A stretch of 64,000 nt of DNA, from the NCBI GenBank assembly GCA_024236495.1, contig JACKKJ010000001.1, positions 496,001-560,000 on the forward strand. The letters run 5' to 3'. This document shows, piece after piece, positions 1-8,652 of this stretch. Position 1 is the first letter of the stretch, and each line of letters begins with the position of its first letter. The DNA comes from Paracoccaceae bacterium (GTDB taxonomy: Bacteria; Pseudomonadota; Alphaproteobacteria; Rhodobacterales; Rhodobacteraceae). Position numbers and translations under genes: made by a program. Under the pieces are notes generated by a model that saw nothing but the letters and a program-made list of their open reading frames with translations, was not told where the DNA came from and did no database searches.

Positions 1-1102
1 CGGCCTCGACCACCTTGCGCATCACATGTTCGTCCATCCGCCCGATGCAGCCGACGCGGAAGCTGTCCACCACCGTCAGCTTGCCGGGATAGATGATGAA
101 ACCCCTGTCCTTCATCAGTTCATAGAAGCGCGAAAAGACAAAGTTCGGATCCGCGGGGCAGAAGAAGGTCACGATGATCGGTGACAGCCAGCGATCCTTC
201 AAGAGCGTTTCGAAGCCAAGCCCGCGCATCCCCTCGACCATCACGTCGCGGTTGCGGATGTAGCGCGCGCCACGGGCCGGGACGCCGCCTTCCTGCGCAT
301 GCAGGCGCAGCGCCTCGAGAAACGCCGCGACGACATGGGTGGGCGGGGTATAGCGCCACTGGCCGGTCTTTTCCATGTAGGCCCATTGCGCATGCAGATC
401 GAGCGCGAGCGAATGGCAGTTACCCTTGCAGCCTTCAAGCTCGGTCCGGCGCGCGACGACGAAGCCGAAGCCCGGCACGCCCTCGATGCACTTGTTGGCC
501 GAAGACACCATCGCCTCGTAGCGGATGCGATTCACGTCAAGGTCGATGGCCCCGAAGGCGGACATCGAGTCGATCAAGAGCTTGCGGCCCCGCGCATAGA
601 CGGCCTCCGAAATCTCGGCCACCGGGTTCAGGATGCCCGACGAGGTTTCGCAGTGGATCGCGATGACATGAGTGATCGCCGGATCAGCGTCGAGGGCCGC
701 GCCCACCTCGTCGCCCCGGGGGGGCATGTAGTCGCCCTTGTCGATCAGCGTGTAGGCGCGGCCAAGGTAGCGCATCGTTTCGGCAGCCCTCAGCCCGTAG
801 GCCCCGTTCGCAAGCACCAGAACCTTGCCGTCGCGCGGCACGAAGGTGCCCAGCATCGCCTCGACCGAAAAAGACCCGGACCCTTGCATCGGCACGCAGA
901 CGAAATCGCCGCCGCTGCCCCCGGCCAGCGCGACCAGCTGATCGCAAAGCGACTTGGTCATCGCCCGGAAATCGGCATCCCACGACCCCCAGTCCCTCAG
1001 CATCGCCTCCTTCGTCGAATAGGCGGTGGTCAGCGGACCCGGCGTCAGAAGATAGGGTTCACCCAGGCGGGGGGCGGGAAGCGGATCGGAGATAGCAGGC
1101 AT
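1..1102 (-). CDS. phnW: 2-aminoethylphosphonate--pyruvate transaminase, 3' end cut off by the window
   Basis: PLP-dependent class V aminotransferase that moves the amino group of 2-aminoethylphosphonate to pyruvate, giving phosphonoacetaldehyde and alanine, the first step of phosphonate use in the cytoplasm. About 367 residues are visible. They start MPAISDPLPAPRLGEPYLL and carry the family LLTPGPLTT opening, the MQGSGSF segment, DSMSAFGAIDLD and the PLP lysine in SSANKCIEGVPGFGF. The last few residues and the stop lie beyond base 1. The start is the ATG at 1102. It is divergent from a LysR gene of the type found with aminoethylphosphonate catabolism, which supports the assignment. Downstream partners (phosphonatase or phosphonoacetate route) would lie outside the window. 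Confidence 0.92.
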   Translation of the reverse strand, partial: MPAISDPLPAPRLGEPYLLTPGPLTTAYSTKEAMLRDWGSWDADFRAMTKSLCDQLVALAGGSGGDFVCVPMQGSGSFSVEAMLGTFVPRDGKVLVLANGAYGLRAAETMRYLGRAYTLIDKGDYMPPRGDEVGAALDADPAITHVIAIHCETSSGILNPVAEISEAVYARGRKLLIDSMSAFGAIDLDVNRIRYEAMVSSANKCIEGVPGFGFVVARRTELEGCKGNCHSLALDLHAQWAYMEKTGQWRYTPPTHVVAAFLEALRLHAQEGGVPARGARYIRNRDVMVEGMRGLGFETLLKDRWLSPIIVTFFCPADPNFVFSRFYELMKDRGFIIYPGKLTVVDSFRVGCIGRMDEHVMRKVVEA

Positions 1103-1156
1103 CGGGGATTCCTGGATCGAGTTACGGCCTGCGCGGTATCTCTCACGCCATTTGAT

Positions 1157-1188
1157 ATATGTAAAATCGTTAATTTGTATTGTCATAT
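1157..1188. promoter_or_regulatory. AT-rich divergent promoter/operator between phnW and its LysR regulator
   Basis: The 154-base gap between the divergent genes has one strikingly AT-rich patch. It contains an interrupted dyad (ATATG, a few bases, AAT, an 11-base spacer, ATT, a few bases, CATAT), the geometry expected of a LysR operator. On the minus strand ATGACA (1186-1181) and TACATA (1163-1158) are 17 bases apart and would make a sigma-70 promoter for phnW with a leader of about 50 bases. The dyad and hexamers are seen; their function is inferred. Confidence 0.45.
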
Positions 1189-1256
1189 AAGCTGGGCTTA
1201 CCGATACTCCGCCAACACCCGGGCGTCGGCCCGGCGCGGACCTGACGGAATCGACA

Positions 1257-2132
1257 ATGCGGTATGTTCAGCTTCGAGCTTTTCACTATGTCGCCATCAG
1301 CGGCGGCTTTTCCCGCGCGGCGGAAGAGCTGCACCTGACCCAGCCCGCGATTTCCGATCAGGTCCGCAAACTAGAGGAGGAATACGATGTCCTTCTCTTC
1401 AGCCGCAACAAGAAGCAGGTCGCGCTGACGCCGGCGGGCGACCGGCTGCTGGAGATCACGCGCAGGCTTTTCGACAACGAACAGCAGGCGCTGGAACTTC
1501 TGTCTGAATCGCGCGCTTTGCGGGCCGGAACGCTCAGGATCGTCGCGGACAGCGCCCACCACCTGACCCAGATCCTGACGCGGTTCCGCGAACGCTATCC
1601 GGGGGTGCGCATTTCAATGCGCGCCGGCAATACCGACACCGTGATCGAAAGCCTGCACCGCTACGAAGCCGACATCGGCGTCCTGGGCGAGATCCCGCAA
1701 AGCCGGGATTTCGAGTTCATCCGGCTGAATTCCACGCCGATCATCGCCTTCGTGGCGCGCGGCCATCCTTTGTCTTCGCAGCGTTCGGTATCGCTGGGCG
1801 AGCTGACCCGCCATCCGCTCGTGATGCGCGAAAGCGGATCGCGCACCCGCCAGAAGCTAGAGGCCGCGGCCCGGGCGCAGGGCCTTGCGCTTGAACCCGT
1901 GATCGAGGCCGAGGGACGGGAAGCCGTGCGCGAGATCGTCGCCTCGGGCGCGGGGGTCGGGTTCGTGTCCGCCGCCGAATTCGGAGCCGACCAGCGCCTT
2001 GTGCCCCTGTCGATCGAAGGCGCCGATGCGATGCCGATGGACGAGGCGCTGATCTGCCTGCGGGAGCGGCGCGGCAGCACCCGCGTCGCCGCCTTCTTCG
2101 ACATCGCCCGGGACTTCATGGAAAGCCATTAG
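1257..2132 (+). CDS. LysR-family regulator of aminoethylphosphonate catabolism
   Basis: A 291-residue LysR regulator. An N-terminal winged helix-turn-helix occupies residues 1-60 (FSRAAEELHLTQPAISDQVRKLE is the recognition unit), and the type 2 periplasmic-binding-like effector domain fills about 90-290. The divergent position next to phnW fits the LysR subfamily associated with aminoethylphosphonate catabolism, so it probably senses that compound and activates phnW. The start at 1257 gives a standard LysR N-terminus (MRYVQLRAFHYVA). No clear ribosome-binding site precedes it. The effector itself is inferred from the neighbour. Confidence 0.88.
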   Translation: MRYVQLRAFHYVAISGGFSRAAEELHLTQPAISDQVRKLEEEYDVLLFSRNKKQVALTPAGDRLLEITRRLFDNEQQALELLSESRALRAGTLRIVADSAHHLTQILTRFRERYPGVRISMRAGNTDTVIESLHRYEADIGVLGEIPQSRDFEFIRLNSTPIIAFVARGHPLSSQRSVSLGELTRHPLVMRESGSRTRQKLEAAARAQGLALEPVIEAEGREAVREIVASGAGVGFVSAAEFGADQRLVPLSIEGADAMPMDEALICLRERRGSTRVAAFFDIARDFMESH

Positions 2133-2161
2133 GCTGATGCAGCGCGGGGCGGCGGGGCGGT

Positions 2162-2800
2162 TCAGCTCTCTGCGCGCCGGAGCGACGCCGCGTCAAGCTT
2201 CAGCCGCGTTTCAAACGCCTTGGAGATATGGGCCCTGAGCGCGTTCTGGGCGGCGGCCTCATCCCCGCGTGCGATCGCCGTGACGATGGCCTCGTGTTCG
2301 GCCAGCGCCGTCTCGCCCCGACCCTCGGCGGCAAGCGAGGTGGTCGCCAGAAGCGCCATGGACCGGTGCACAAGGCCAAGCTGCTGCACGAGATAGCGGT
2401 TGTGGGACGCAAGATGGATCTGCTTGTGGAAGCGCCGGTTGGCACGCGACAGGGCATCGGGATCGCCCAGATGCGCGCGGTCTTCCTCGATCATGTCCTG
2501 CAGGACGCGAATTTCCTCTTCGGTCGCGTGCTTGGCCGCCAGCCGCGCCGCCAGCCCCTCAAGCTCCGCCCGCACGACGTAAAGCTCCGCCAGCTGGTTG
2601 TGATCCAGCGAGGCGACGATCAGCGACCTGCCGTCGCGCGTCAGCATCGACTGCGTCTCGAGCCGTTGCAAAGCCTCGCGCACCGGGGTGCGCGACACGC
2701 CAAGGCGTTCGGCCAGTTCGGATTCCACCAGCCGGTCCCCGGGGCGGTAGGTTCCCCCCTCGATGGCTTCGAGGATGAGCGAATAGGCGTCTTTCTGCAT
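2162..2800 (-). CDS. GntR-family transcriptional regulator (FadR/FCD subgroup)
   Basis: A 212-residue regulator. Residues 3-65 form the winged helix (LVESELAERLGVSRTPVREA is the GntR signature). About 75-205 is an all-helical FCD effector domain with the metal-site histidines FHKQIH (124-129), EH (169-170) and AHIS (190-193). FCD regulators usually bind small carboxylic acids. The frame stays open upstream to 3721, but the start at 2800 is preceded by AGGAAA at proper spacing and begins the conserved MQKDAYSLILEAI helix, so the long version is rejected. It is divergent from the HAD gene at 2939. The target operon is not evident here. Confidence 0.88.
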   Translation of the reverse strand: MQKDAYSLILEAIEGGTYRPGDRLVESELAERLGVSRTPVREALQRLETQSMLTRDGRSLIVASLDHNQLAELYVVRAELEGLAARLAAKHATEEEIRVLQDMIEEDRAHLGDPDALSRANRRFHKQIHLASHNRYLVQQLGLVHRSMALLATTSLAAEGRGETALAEHEAIVTAIARGDEAAAQNALRAHISKAFETRLKLDAASLRRAES

Positions 2801-2938
2801 CGGCTTTCCTGGCCCCACTGGACGGGGCGCAAACCTAGGCCGCACGGGGGCACCGAGGCAAGAGGCTTTGCCGTCGCGCCCCTTGCCCGCCGCGCCGCAT
2901 CGTGAGACAACCGCCCGCGCCAAGCCGAGGGGACTAAC

Positions 2939-3583
2939 ATGCCCGCCGCCCGTTTTGCTCATGTCACCTGCTGGATCTTCGACCTGGACAACACGCTTTA
3001 TCCGCCCGAGGCGCGGCTTTTCGACCAGATTGAAGTGCGCATGACGCACTATGTGATGCAATCGCTTGGTGTCGCCCGCGACGAGGCGGATCGCCTGCGC
3101 CGCCACTACTGGGCGCGCTACGGCACGACGCTTGCCGGGCTCATGCACGAACACGGTGTCGATCCCGGCCCATATCTGACCGAGGTACACGAAATATCGC
3201 TTGATGCGCTCAGCCCCGACGCGGGGCTCCGCGCCGCGATCGCCGCTCTGCCGGGCCGCCGGATCGTCTATACGAACGGTTGCGGACCCTATGCCGAAAG
3301 GGTCATCGCGGCACGCGGGCTGCACGGGCTGTTCGATGCGGTCTATGGGGTTGAGCATGCGGATTTCCGCCCCAAGCCGGAACGCGCCGCCTTTGAAACC
3401 ATCCTGTCGCGCGACGGTACCGACCCCGCCCGCGCGGCGATGTTCGAGGATGACGCGCGCAACCTTGCCGAACCGCACGCGATGGGCATGCGCACCGTCC
3501 ATGTCGCGCCGGAACCCGACCCGGCCCCGCATATCCACCACCACACCCGCGACCTTGAGGGCTTCCTGCGACAACTCGCCTGA
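2939..3583 (+). CDS. HAD-superfamily pyrimidine 5'-nucleotidase
   Basis: A 214-residue cytoplasmic HAD phosphatase. Motif I is DLDNT (15-19, nucleophile D15 and acid D17), motif II is the YTNG segment near residue 111, motif III is the lysine of FRPKPE near 143, and motif IV is FEDDARN near 168. The helical cap and overall pattern match the SDT1/YjjG-type pyrimidine nucleotidases, which dephosphorylate UMP/CMP-like substrates. GAGGGGA precedes the ATG. The C-terminus holds a HIHHHT stretch. Substrate is by family only. Confidence 0.85.
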   Translation: MPAARFAHVTCWIFDLDNTLYPPEARLFDQIEVRMTHYVMQSLGVARDEADRLRRHYWARYGTTLAGLMHEHGVDPGPYLTEVHEISLDALSPDAGLRAAIAALPGRRIVYTNGCGPYAERVIAARGLHGLFDAVYGVEHADFRPKPERAAFETILSRDGTDPARAAMFEDDARNLAEPHAMGMRTVHVAPEPDPAPHIHHHTRDLEGFLRQLA

Positions 3584-3656
3584 CCCCTGCGGCGAAACGC
3601 CCCCTCCTGCCGCGCGCCGCGCGCACCTAACTAGGCGCTGCGAACAGGAGCTTTCC

Positions 3657-3905
3657 ATGACCGACATGCCGATTTCCCTCCAGCGACCCGCGCGGTCCTG
3701 GTTCCACCACATTCCCGTCATCGGCTGGATCGCCTATGACATCGCGAACGGCGATGCCGACACGATCTGGTATGCGCTGGTGATCCTTCTTACCGTGATG
3801 GTCCTTGCGGTGAAGACCTGGGGCCTTGTCGCGCTGGCGATGACGGCGCTTGCGATGGTGCCGGTCATCTTCGCCACCCTGATCCTGATTACCGTCGGGA
3901 AGTAG
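3657..3905 (+). CDS. small two-helix membrane protein of unknown function
   Basis: An 82-residue protein starting at the ATG at 3657, which has CAGGAG in front. After a short polar N-terminus (MTDMPISLQRPARSWFHHIP) come two hydrophobic segments, about residues 38-55 and 57-79, separated by a short turn, so it is probably an inner-membrane protein. I do not recognise a family. It sits between the nucleotidase and the UbiH-type gene on the same strand. Its stop codon lies within the first unit of a short tandem repeat. Confidence 0.7.
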   Translation: MTDMPISLQRPARSWFHHIPVIGWIAYDIANGDADTIWYALVILLTVMVLAVKTWGLVALAMTALAMVPVIFATLILITVGK

Positions 3906-3938
3906 CGGGCGGGAAGTAGCGGGCGGGAAATCGCGGGC
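3897..3938. repeat. three tandem 14-base units
   Basis: GGGAAGTAGCGGGC occurs twice in a row (3897-3910 and 3911-3924), followed by a third unit with two changes (GGGAAATCGCGGGC, 3925-3938). The first unit carries the TAG stop of the small membrane protein. It is a local slippage-type repeat with no sign of wider function. Confidence 0.85.
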
Positions 3939-4017
3939 TGCGAATGGCCGGCGGGACGGAATGCCGCTTGGCCCCGGCGCGCGGAACGGACTATCTTCCG
4001 CGCGAAGGAGCCAGGCC

Positions 4018-5217
4018 ATGCATCCCCAGACCACAGACATCCTCATCTCCGGCGGCGGCGTCGCAGGACTGACCGCCGCGGCGGCCTTCGGGGCGGCGGG
4101 CTTTTCCGTCGTCTGCGTCGATCCGGCCCCCCCGGTCACCGAAGCCGCGGCCGAGGGCGCGGACATGCGCACGACCGCCTTCCTGCAACCGGCGCGCGGC
4201 GTTCTGGCGGAGGCGGGGCTGTGGCAGCGGCTGGAACCGCATGCGGCGGCGCTGCGGGTCATGCGCATCGTCGACGCGGGCGGCGACACGCCCGAACCAA
4301 GGATCGTGAAGGATTTCGACGCGGCCGAGATCGGCGAGGAACCCTTCGGCTGGAACTTCCCGAACTGGCTCTTGCGGCGCGAACTGGTGGCGCGCATCGC
4401 CGAATTGCCGAACGTGGATTTCCGCCCCGGCACCGCGACCCGAAGCGTGCTGACCCGCGAAAGCGAGGCGCGGGTGACGCTGTCGGACGGAACGCTTGTC
4501 GTGGCGCGGCTTCTGATCGCCGCCGATGGCCGTGCAAGCCCGGTCCGCGCAGGGGCGGGCATCGGCGTGAAGACGCTGCGCTACGGCCAGAAGGCACTGG
4601 CCTTCGCGGTCACGCATCCGATCCCGCATCACAACGTGTCGACCGAAATTCACCGGACCGGCGGGCCCTTCACGCTGGTCCCGCTGCCCGACCGCGACAC
4701 AAGACCCTCTTCCGCCGTCGTCTGGATGGACCGCGGCCCCGAGGCGGAACGGCTGGCCGCCCTGCCCGTCCCCGAATTCGAGGCAGAGATGTTTACCCGG
4801 TCCGCCGGTCTTTTCGGTCCGCTGACGCTTGTCACCCGCCGGTCCGTCTGGCCGATGATCGCCCAGATCGCCGACCGGTTCGAGGCCGAGCGCACCGCCC
4901 TGATCGCCGAGGCCGCCCATGTGGTGCCGCCGATCGGCGCACAGGGGCTGAACATGTCGCTGGCCGATCTGGCCTGCCTTCTCGATCTTGCCAGGGCCGC
5001 GCCCGACCGGCTGGGGGACCGCGCGATGCTGGGCGCCTATCACCGCCGCCGCTGGCCCGAGGTCAAGGCACGGGTCATGGGCATCGACCTTCTCAACCGC
5101 ACCTCGATGCTGTCCGCGCCGCCGTTGCGCGACCTCCGGGCCGGGGCGCTCAATGCACTTTATTCGCTGGCGCCGGTACGCAAGACGCTGATGAAGGCCG
5201 GGCTTGGAATGCGCTAG
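4018..5217 (+). CDS. UbiH/COQ6-type FAD-dependent hydroxylase (ubiquinone biosynthesis)
   Basis: A 399-residue group A flavoprotein monooxygenase. The N-terminal Rossmann motif SGGGVAGL is at 11-18, the DG motif AADGRASPVR is near 170, and the FAD/ribityl motif AAHVVPPIGAQGLNMS is near 300. It should hydroxylate a ring carbon of a polyprenyl-benzene quinone precursor at the inner face of the membrane. The family's usual GD before AAH is EA here, a variant known to me from alphaproteobacterial UbiH/UbiL-like proteins. Start 4018 has GAAGGAG at good spacing. The ring position acted on cannot be told from sequence. Confidence 0.85.
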   Translation: MHPQTTDILISGGGVAGLTAAAAFGAAGFSVVCVDPAPPVTEAAAEGADMRTTAFLQPARGVLAEAGLWQRLEPHAAALRVMRIVDAGGDTPEPRIVKDFDAAEIGEEPFGWNFPNWLLRRELVARIAELPNVDFRPGTATRSVLTRESEARVTLSDGTLVVARLLIAADGRASPVRAGAGIGVKTLRYGQKALAFAVTHPIPHHNVSTEIHRTGGPFTLVPLPDRDTRPSSAVVWMDRGPEAERLAALPVPEFEAEMFTRSAGLFGPLTLVTRRSVWPMIAQIADRFEAERTALIAEAAHVVPPIGAQGLNMSLADLACLLDLARAAPDRLGDRAMLGAYHRRRWPEVKARVMGIDLLNRTSMLSAPPLRDLRAGALNALYSLAPVRKTLMKAGLGMR

Positions 5218-5240
5218 GACCGTCCGCGCCCGGCCGATCG

Positions 5241-6371
5241 TCAGGCCATCGCCGCGTCAAGGGCGCGGCGCACGCGGTCGACCGTGGCATCGACATCGTA
5301 TAGCTTGTCGAGCCCGAAAAGCCCGATGCGGAAACTGCGATAGCCCTCGCCCTCGCCGACCTGCAGGGGCACGCCTGCCGCGATCTGCACGCCCTGGGCC
5401 GCGAACTTCTTGCCGTTCTGGATCTCGGGGTCGTCGGTGTAGCTGACCACCACGCCCGGCGCGCCGAAACCTTCGGCCGCGACCGACCGGATGCCGCGCG
5501 CCGCAAGCTCTGCCCTGACGGCATTGCCGAGCGCCCATTGCGCGGCGCGCAGACGTTCGAACCCGTAGTCCTTCGTTTCCGCCATCGTGTCGCGGAACGC
5601 CTTCAGCGCATCTGTCGGCATGGTCGCGTGATAGGCATGCCCGCCGCCCTCGTAGGCCGCCATGATCGCCCGCCACTTCTTCAGATCAAGCGCGAAGCTG
5701 TCCGATGCCGTCGCCTCAAGCCGTTTCTCGGCCTCGGCGGACATCATCACAAGGCCCGCCGAAGGCGAGGCCGACCACCCCTTTTGCGGCGCGGAAATCA
5801 GCACATCGACCCCCACATCCTTCATGTCGACCCAGATGCAGCCCGAGGCGATGCAATCCAGCACGAAAAGCGCGCCCGCGTCGTGCGCTGCGCGCGCCAG
5901 CGCCTTGAGATAGCCCTCGGGCAGGATCATGCCGCTGGCCGTCTCCACATGCGGGGCGAAGACCACGTCGGGCTTCACCTCGGCGATGCGCGCGGCAACG
6001 TCCTCGATCGCGGCGGGGGCAAAGGGCGCCTGCAGGTCGTTGCCGGCCCGGCGCGCCATGGCGACATGGGTTTCCGCGGCGAAGCCGCCCGCCTCGAAGA
6101 TCTGCGTCCAGCGGTAGGAAAACCATCCGTTGCGCACGATCAGTGCGCGCCTGCCCCTGGCGAACTGCCGCGCCACCGATTCCATCGCATAGGTTCCGCC
6201 CCCCGGCACCAGCGCGACGGCATCGGCGTTGTAGACCTCTTTCAGCATGGTCGAGATGTCGCGCATCACGCCCTGGAACTGCTTGCTCATGTGGTTGAGC
6301 GACCGGTCGGTGAAGACGACCGAAAACTCCTCAAGGCCTTCGGGATCGATGGTTTGCAAGAGTGCGGGCAT
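5241..6371 (-). CDS. class V aminotransferase of the alanine/serine-glyoxylate type
   Basis: A 376-residue PLP enzyme of the alanine--glyoxylate/serine--glyoxylate aminotransferase family. Visible are the ALVPGGGTYAMES glycine-rich cofactor loop (about 52-64), HVETASGM (about 140), the LDCIASGC aspartate (about 172) and the PLP lysine in SAPQKGWSASP (about 200). TTGGAGGATATC precedes the ATG at 6371. Two Lrp/AsnC genes lie just upstream on the same strand (118-base gap), so control by an amino acid is likely. The actual amino donor is not resolved; a deaminating role in glyoxylate or taurine/alanine metabolism is possible. Confidence 0.82.
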   Translation of the reverse strand: MPALLQTIDPEGLEEFSVVFTDRSLNHMSKQFQGVMRDISTMLKEVYNADAVALVPGGGTYAMESVARQFARGRRALIVRNGWFSYRWTQIFEAGGFAAETHVAMARRAGNDLQAPFAPAAIEDVAARIAEVKPDVVFAPHVETASGMILPEGYLKALARAAHDAGALFVLDCIASGCIWVDMKDVGVDVLISAPQKGWSASPSAGLVMMSAEAEKRLEATASDSFALDLKKWRAIMAAYEGGGHAYHATMPTDALKAFRDTMAETKDYGFERLRAAQWALGNAVRAELAARGIRSVAAEGFGAPGVVVSYTDDPEIQNGKKFAAQGVQIAAGVPLQVGEGEGYRSFRIGLFGLDKLYDVDATVDRVRRALDAAMA

Positions 6372-6489
6372 GATATCCTCCAAGGTGACGCGCCCCGGCC
6401 TAGCGGCCCCGCGCATGAAAAAACCAGACGCCAGCGACATCGCGCAACAAAATTGCGCCTTCGAGGCGGGGTGCCGGTCGCGGCCGGAC

Positions 6490-6948
6490 CTAGCCGAGCG
6501 GCCCGGGCCGGCGTTCCTCCGACAGAAGCACATTCGCCTCGACATTGCCAACGCCGGGCAGCGTCATGATCCGGCGGCGCAGCACGCGTTCGAAATCGGC
6601 AAGGTCGCGGGCCGTCACCCGCAAACGGTAATCGTACATGCCAAGGACATGCTGGACAGTCTGCACCTCAGGGATCGCCGTCGCCGCACGTTCGAAATCC
6701 TCAAGACTGACCCGGCCCTTGGTCGCGAGCTTCACGCCCAGAAAGACCGTGACCCCGAAACCAAGCGCGGCCGTGTCCAGGTCGATCCGGCGCCCCGCGA
6801 TCACGCCCGCCTCCTCCATCCGGCGGATGCGGCGCCAGGCGGCTGGCTGTGACAGGCCAAGCGATCGGCCTATGGCGCCCGCGCTTTGGGTGGCATCGGC
6901 GACCAGCACCCTGAGGATGGCGCGGTCGGTGTCGTCAAGCGCGATCAC
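6490..6948 (-). CDS. Lrp/AsnC-family regulator, second of an overlapping pair
   Basis: A 152-residue Lrp/AsnC protein. The N-terminal helix-turn-helix (AGAIGRSLGLSQPAAWRRIR, about 23-42) is followed by a RAM (ligand-binding beta-alpha) domain with the typical GMYDYRLRVTARDLADFE stretch. The start is GTG at 6948, which overlaps the stop of the preceding Lrp gene in a GTGA, so the two are translationally coupled. It shares only moderate similarity with its partner, so they are old paralogues. Likely target: the adjacent aminotransferase and/or ilvC. Confidence 0.9.
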   Translation of the reverse strand: MIALDDTDRAILRVLVADATQSAGAIGRSLGLSQPAAWRRIRRMEEAGVIAGRRIDLDTAALGFGVTVFLGVKLATKGRVSLEDFERAATAIPEVQTVQHVLGMYDYRLRVTARDLADFERVLRRRIMTLPGVGNVEANVLLSEERRPGPLG

Positions 6949-7403
6949 AGCGGCAGGCTCCCGCTGTCCTTGATGGTGGACACAAGCATCAGGCTTTCGA
7001 TATCGGCGATATGCGGCAGGGTCAGGATGCGGTCGCGGTAGACTTCCTGATAATGGCCCATGTCACGGGCGATGACGTTCAGCCGCACATCGACGCGGCC
7101 AAGAAAGGTCTGGATCTCGATCACCTCTGGCACGTTTCGGGCGGCGTCAAGAAACTCGTCGAAGGCGCGCGGGTTGGTCTTGTCCAGCGTGAAGCGCAAG
7201 CTGACCTCGACCGCCCAGCCGAGCGCGCGCCAATCCACGACGGCGTGCTGCCCGCGCAGGATCCCCCCTTCGACCAACCTTTCAAGCCGCCGCCAGCAGG
7301 TCGCGGCCGTCACGCCCGCGCGTTCCGCCAGGTCGGCGGTCGCCAGCCCGGGTTCAGACAGAAGATGCCGGAGGATCCTGCGGTCCGTATCGTCTATGAG
7401 CAT
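6945..7403 (-). CDS. Lrp/AsnC-family regulator, first of an overlapping pair
   Basis: A 152-residue Lrp/AsnC protein with helix-turn-helix TADLAERAGVTAATCWRRLE (about 23-42) and a RAM domain with FLGRVDVRLNVIARDMGHYQ. It begins at the ATG at 7403, divergent from ilvC with a 128-base AT-rich gap, a layout typical for an Lrp-type protein that controls the branched-chain gene next door and itself. Its last four bases overlap the GTG start of the second Lrp gene. The leucine/alanine-type ligand is inferred, not seen. Confidence 0.9.
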   Translation of the reverse strand: MLIDDTDRRILRHLLSEPGLATADLAERAGVTAATCWRRLERLVEGGILRGQHAVVDWRALGWAVEVSLRFTLDKTNPRAFDEFLDAARNVPEVIEIQTFLGRVDVRLNVIARDMGHYQEVYRDRILTLPHIADIESLMLVSTIKDSGSLPL

Positions 7404-7531
7404 GATTCATTCATGTTCTGAACTTTTTAAGAATGGTTTTTTACACATTTGCCGTTTTCTGTCAAATTTTGAACGGGAATTCCGGCGCGCATCGCTATGC
7501 TCGCCGCCAGAAACGAAGAAAGGAACGCATC
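7404..7531. promoter_or_regulatory. AT-rich control region between the Lrp pair and ilvC
   Basis: This gap is much richer in A and T than its surroundings, with several T-runs (CTTTTTAAG, GGTTTTTTAC, GCCGTTTTCTG, AAATTTTGAAC), as expected of a region bent by an Lrp octamer. It must hold both divergent promoters. I cannot assign the hexamers with confidence. AAAGGA stands just ahead of the ilvC ATG. Confidence 0.45.
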
Positions 7532-8554
7532 ATGCGCGTCTATTACGATCGCGACTGCGATATCAACCTCATCAAGGACAAGAAGGTCGCCATCCTCGGC
7601 TACGGTTCGCAAGGCCACGCCCATGCACTGAACCTGCGCGATTCCGGCGCCAAGAACGTGGTCATCGCGCTGCGTGAAGGCTCCCCCTCCGCCGCGAAGT
7701 GCGAAAAGGAAGGCCTGAAGGTCATGGGCATCGCCGAGGCCGCCGCCTGGTGCGACGTCATCATGTTCACCATGCCGGACGAACTGCAGGCCGCGACCTA
7801 CAAGAAATATGTTCACGACAACCTGCGCGAAGGCGCGGCCATCGCCTTCGCCCACGGCCTGAACGTGCATTTCGGCCTGATCGAGCCGAAGCCCGGCGTC
7901 GACGTCATCATGATGGCGCCGAAGGGCCCCGGCCACACGGTGCGCGGCGAATATGTCAAGGGCGGCGGCGTGCCCTGCCTTGTCGCCGTCCATCAGGACG
8001 CCACCGGCAAGGCAATGGAAATCGGCCTTTCGTACTGCTCCGCCATCGGTGGCGGCCGCTCGGGCATCATCGAGACCAACTTCCGCCAGGAATGCGAAAC
8101 CGACCTTTTCGGTGAACAGGCCGTGCTGTGCGGCGGCCTGGTCGAGCTGATCCGCATGGGCTTCGAAACCCTGGTCGAAGCTGGCTACGAGCCGGAAATG
8201 GCCTATTTCGAATGCCTGCACGAAGTGAAGCTGATCGTGGACCTGATCTACGAGGGCGGCATCGCGAACATGAACTACTCGATCTCGAACACCGCCGAAT
8301 ACGGCGAATACGTCTCGGGCCCGCGCATACTGCCTTACGACGAGACCAAGGCGCGGATGAAGGCGGTTCTGACCGACATCCAGACCGGCAAGTTCGTCCG
8401 CGACTTCATGCAGGAAAACGCCGTCGGCCAGCCCTTCTTCAAGGCGACCCGCCGCATCAACGACGAACACCAGATCGAGAAGGTCGGTGAGAAGCTGCGC
8501 GCCATGATGCCCTGGATTTCCAAGGGCAAGATGGTCGACAAGTCGCGGAACTAG
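7532..8554 (+). CDS. ilvC: ketol-acid reductoisomerase
   Basis: A 340-residue class I enzyme of valine, leucine and isoleucine synthesis. It isomerises and NADPH-reduces acetolactate or acetohydroxybutyrate. The Rossmann motif GYGSQGHAHALNLRDSG is at about 25-41, MAPKGPGHTVR at about 128, and the C-terminal knotted Mg-binding domain contains ETDLFGEQAVLCGG and ECLHEVKLIVDLIYEGG. AAAGGA precedes the ATG at 7532. It is divergent from two Lrp genes and is followed by a strong terminator, so it is a single-gene transcript. Confidence 0.98.
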   Translation: MRVYYDRDCDINLIKDKKVAILGYGSQGHAHALNLRDSGAKNVVIALREGSPSAAKCEKEGLKVMGIAEAAAWCDVIMFTMPDELQAATYKKYVHDNLREGAAIAFAHGLNVHFGLIEPKPGVDVIMMAPKGPGHTVRGEYVKGGGVPCLVAVHQDATGKAMEIGLSYCSAIGGGRSGIIETNFRQECETDLFGEQAVLCGGLVELIRMGFETLVEAGYEPEMAYFECLHEVKLIVDLIYEGGIANMNYSISNTAEYGEYVSGPRILPYDETKARMKAVLTDIQTGKFVRDFMQENAVGQPFFKATRRINDEHQIEKVGEKLRAMMPWISKGKMVDKSRN

Positions 8555-8574
8555 GGTTTCGCACTTCGTTCCGG

Positions 8575-8602
8575 AAGGGCGCCCTCCGGGCGCCCTTTCT
8601 CA
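8575..8602 (+). terminator. intrinsic terminator after ilvC
   Basis: A perfect 10-bp stem (AAGGGCGCCC, loop TCC, GGGCGCCCTT) 20 bases after the ilvC stop, followed by TCTCATT. The U-tract is short but the stem is very stable, so it should end the ilvC message. Confidence 0.75.
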
Positions 8603-8652
8603 TTGGCGGCGGATGGTCCAGAATGGACACTCAGTCCCGACGGGAGGATCGC

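Noticed and set aside
2801..3721. Upstream extension of the GntR frame
   Set aside because: It overlaps the HAD gene on the other strand; the ribosome-binding site and helix start at 2800 define the gene.
3897..3938. Short tandem repeat as a CRISPR start
   Set aside because: Units are contiguous 14-mers with no spacers and no cas genes.
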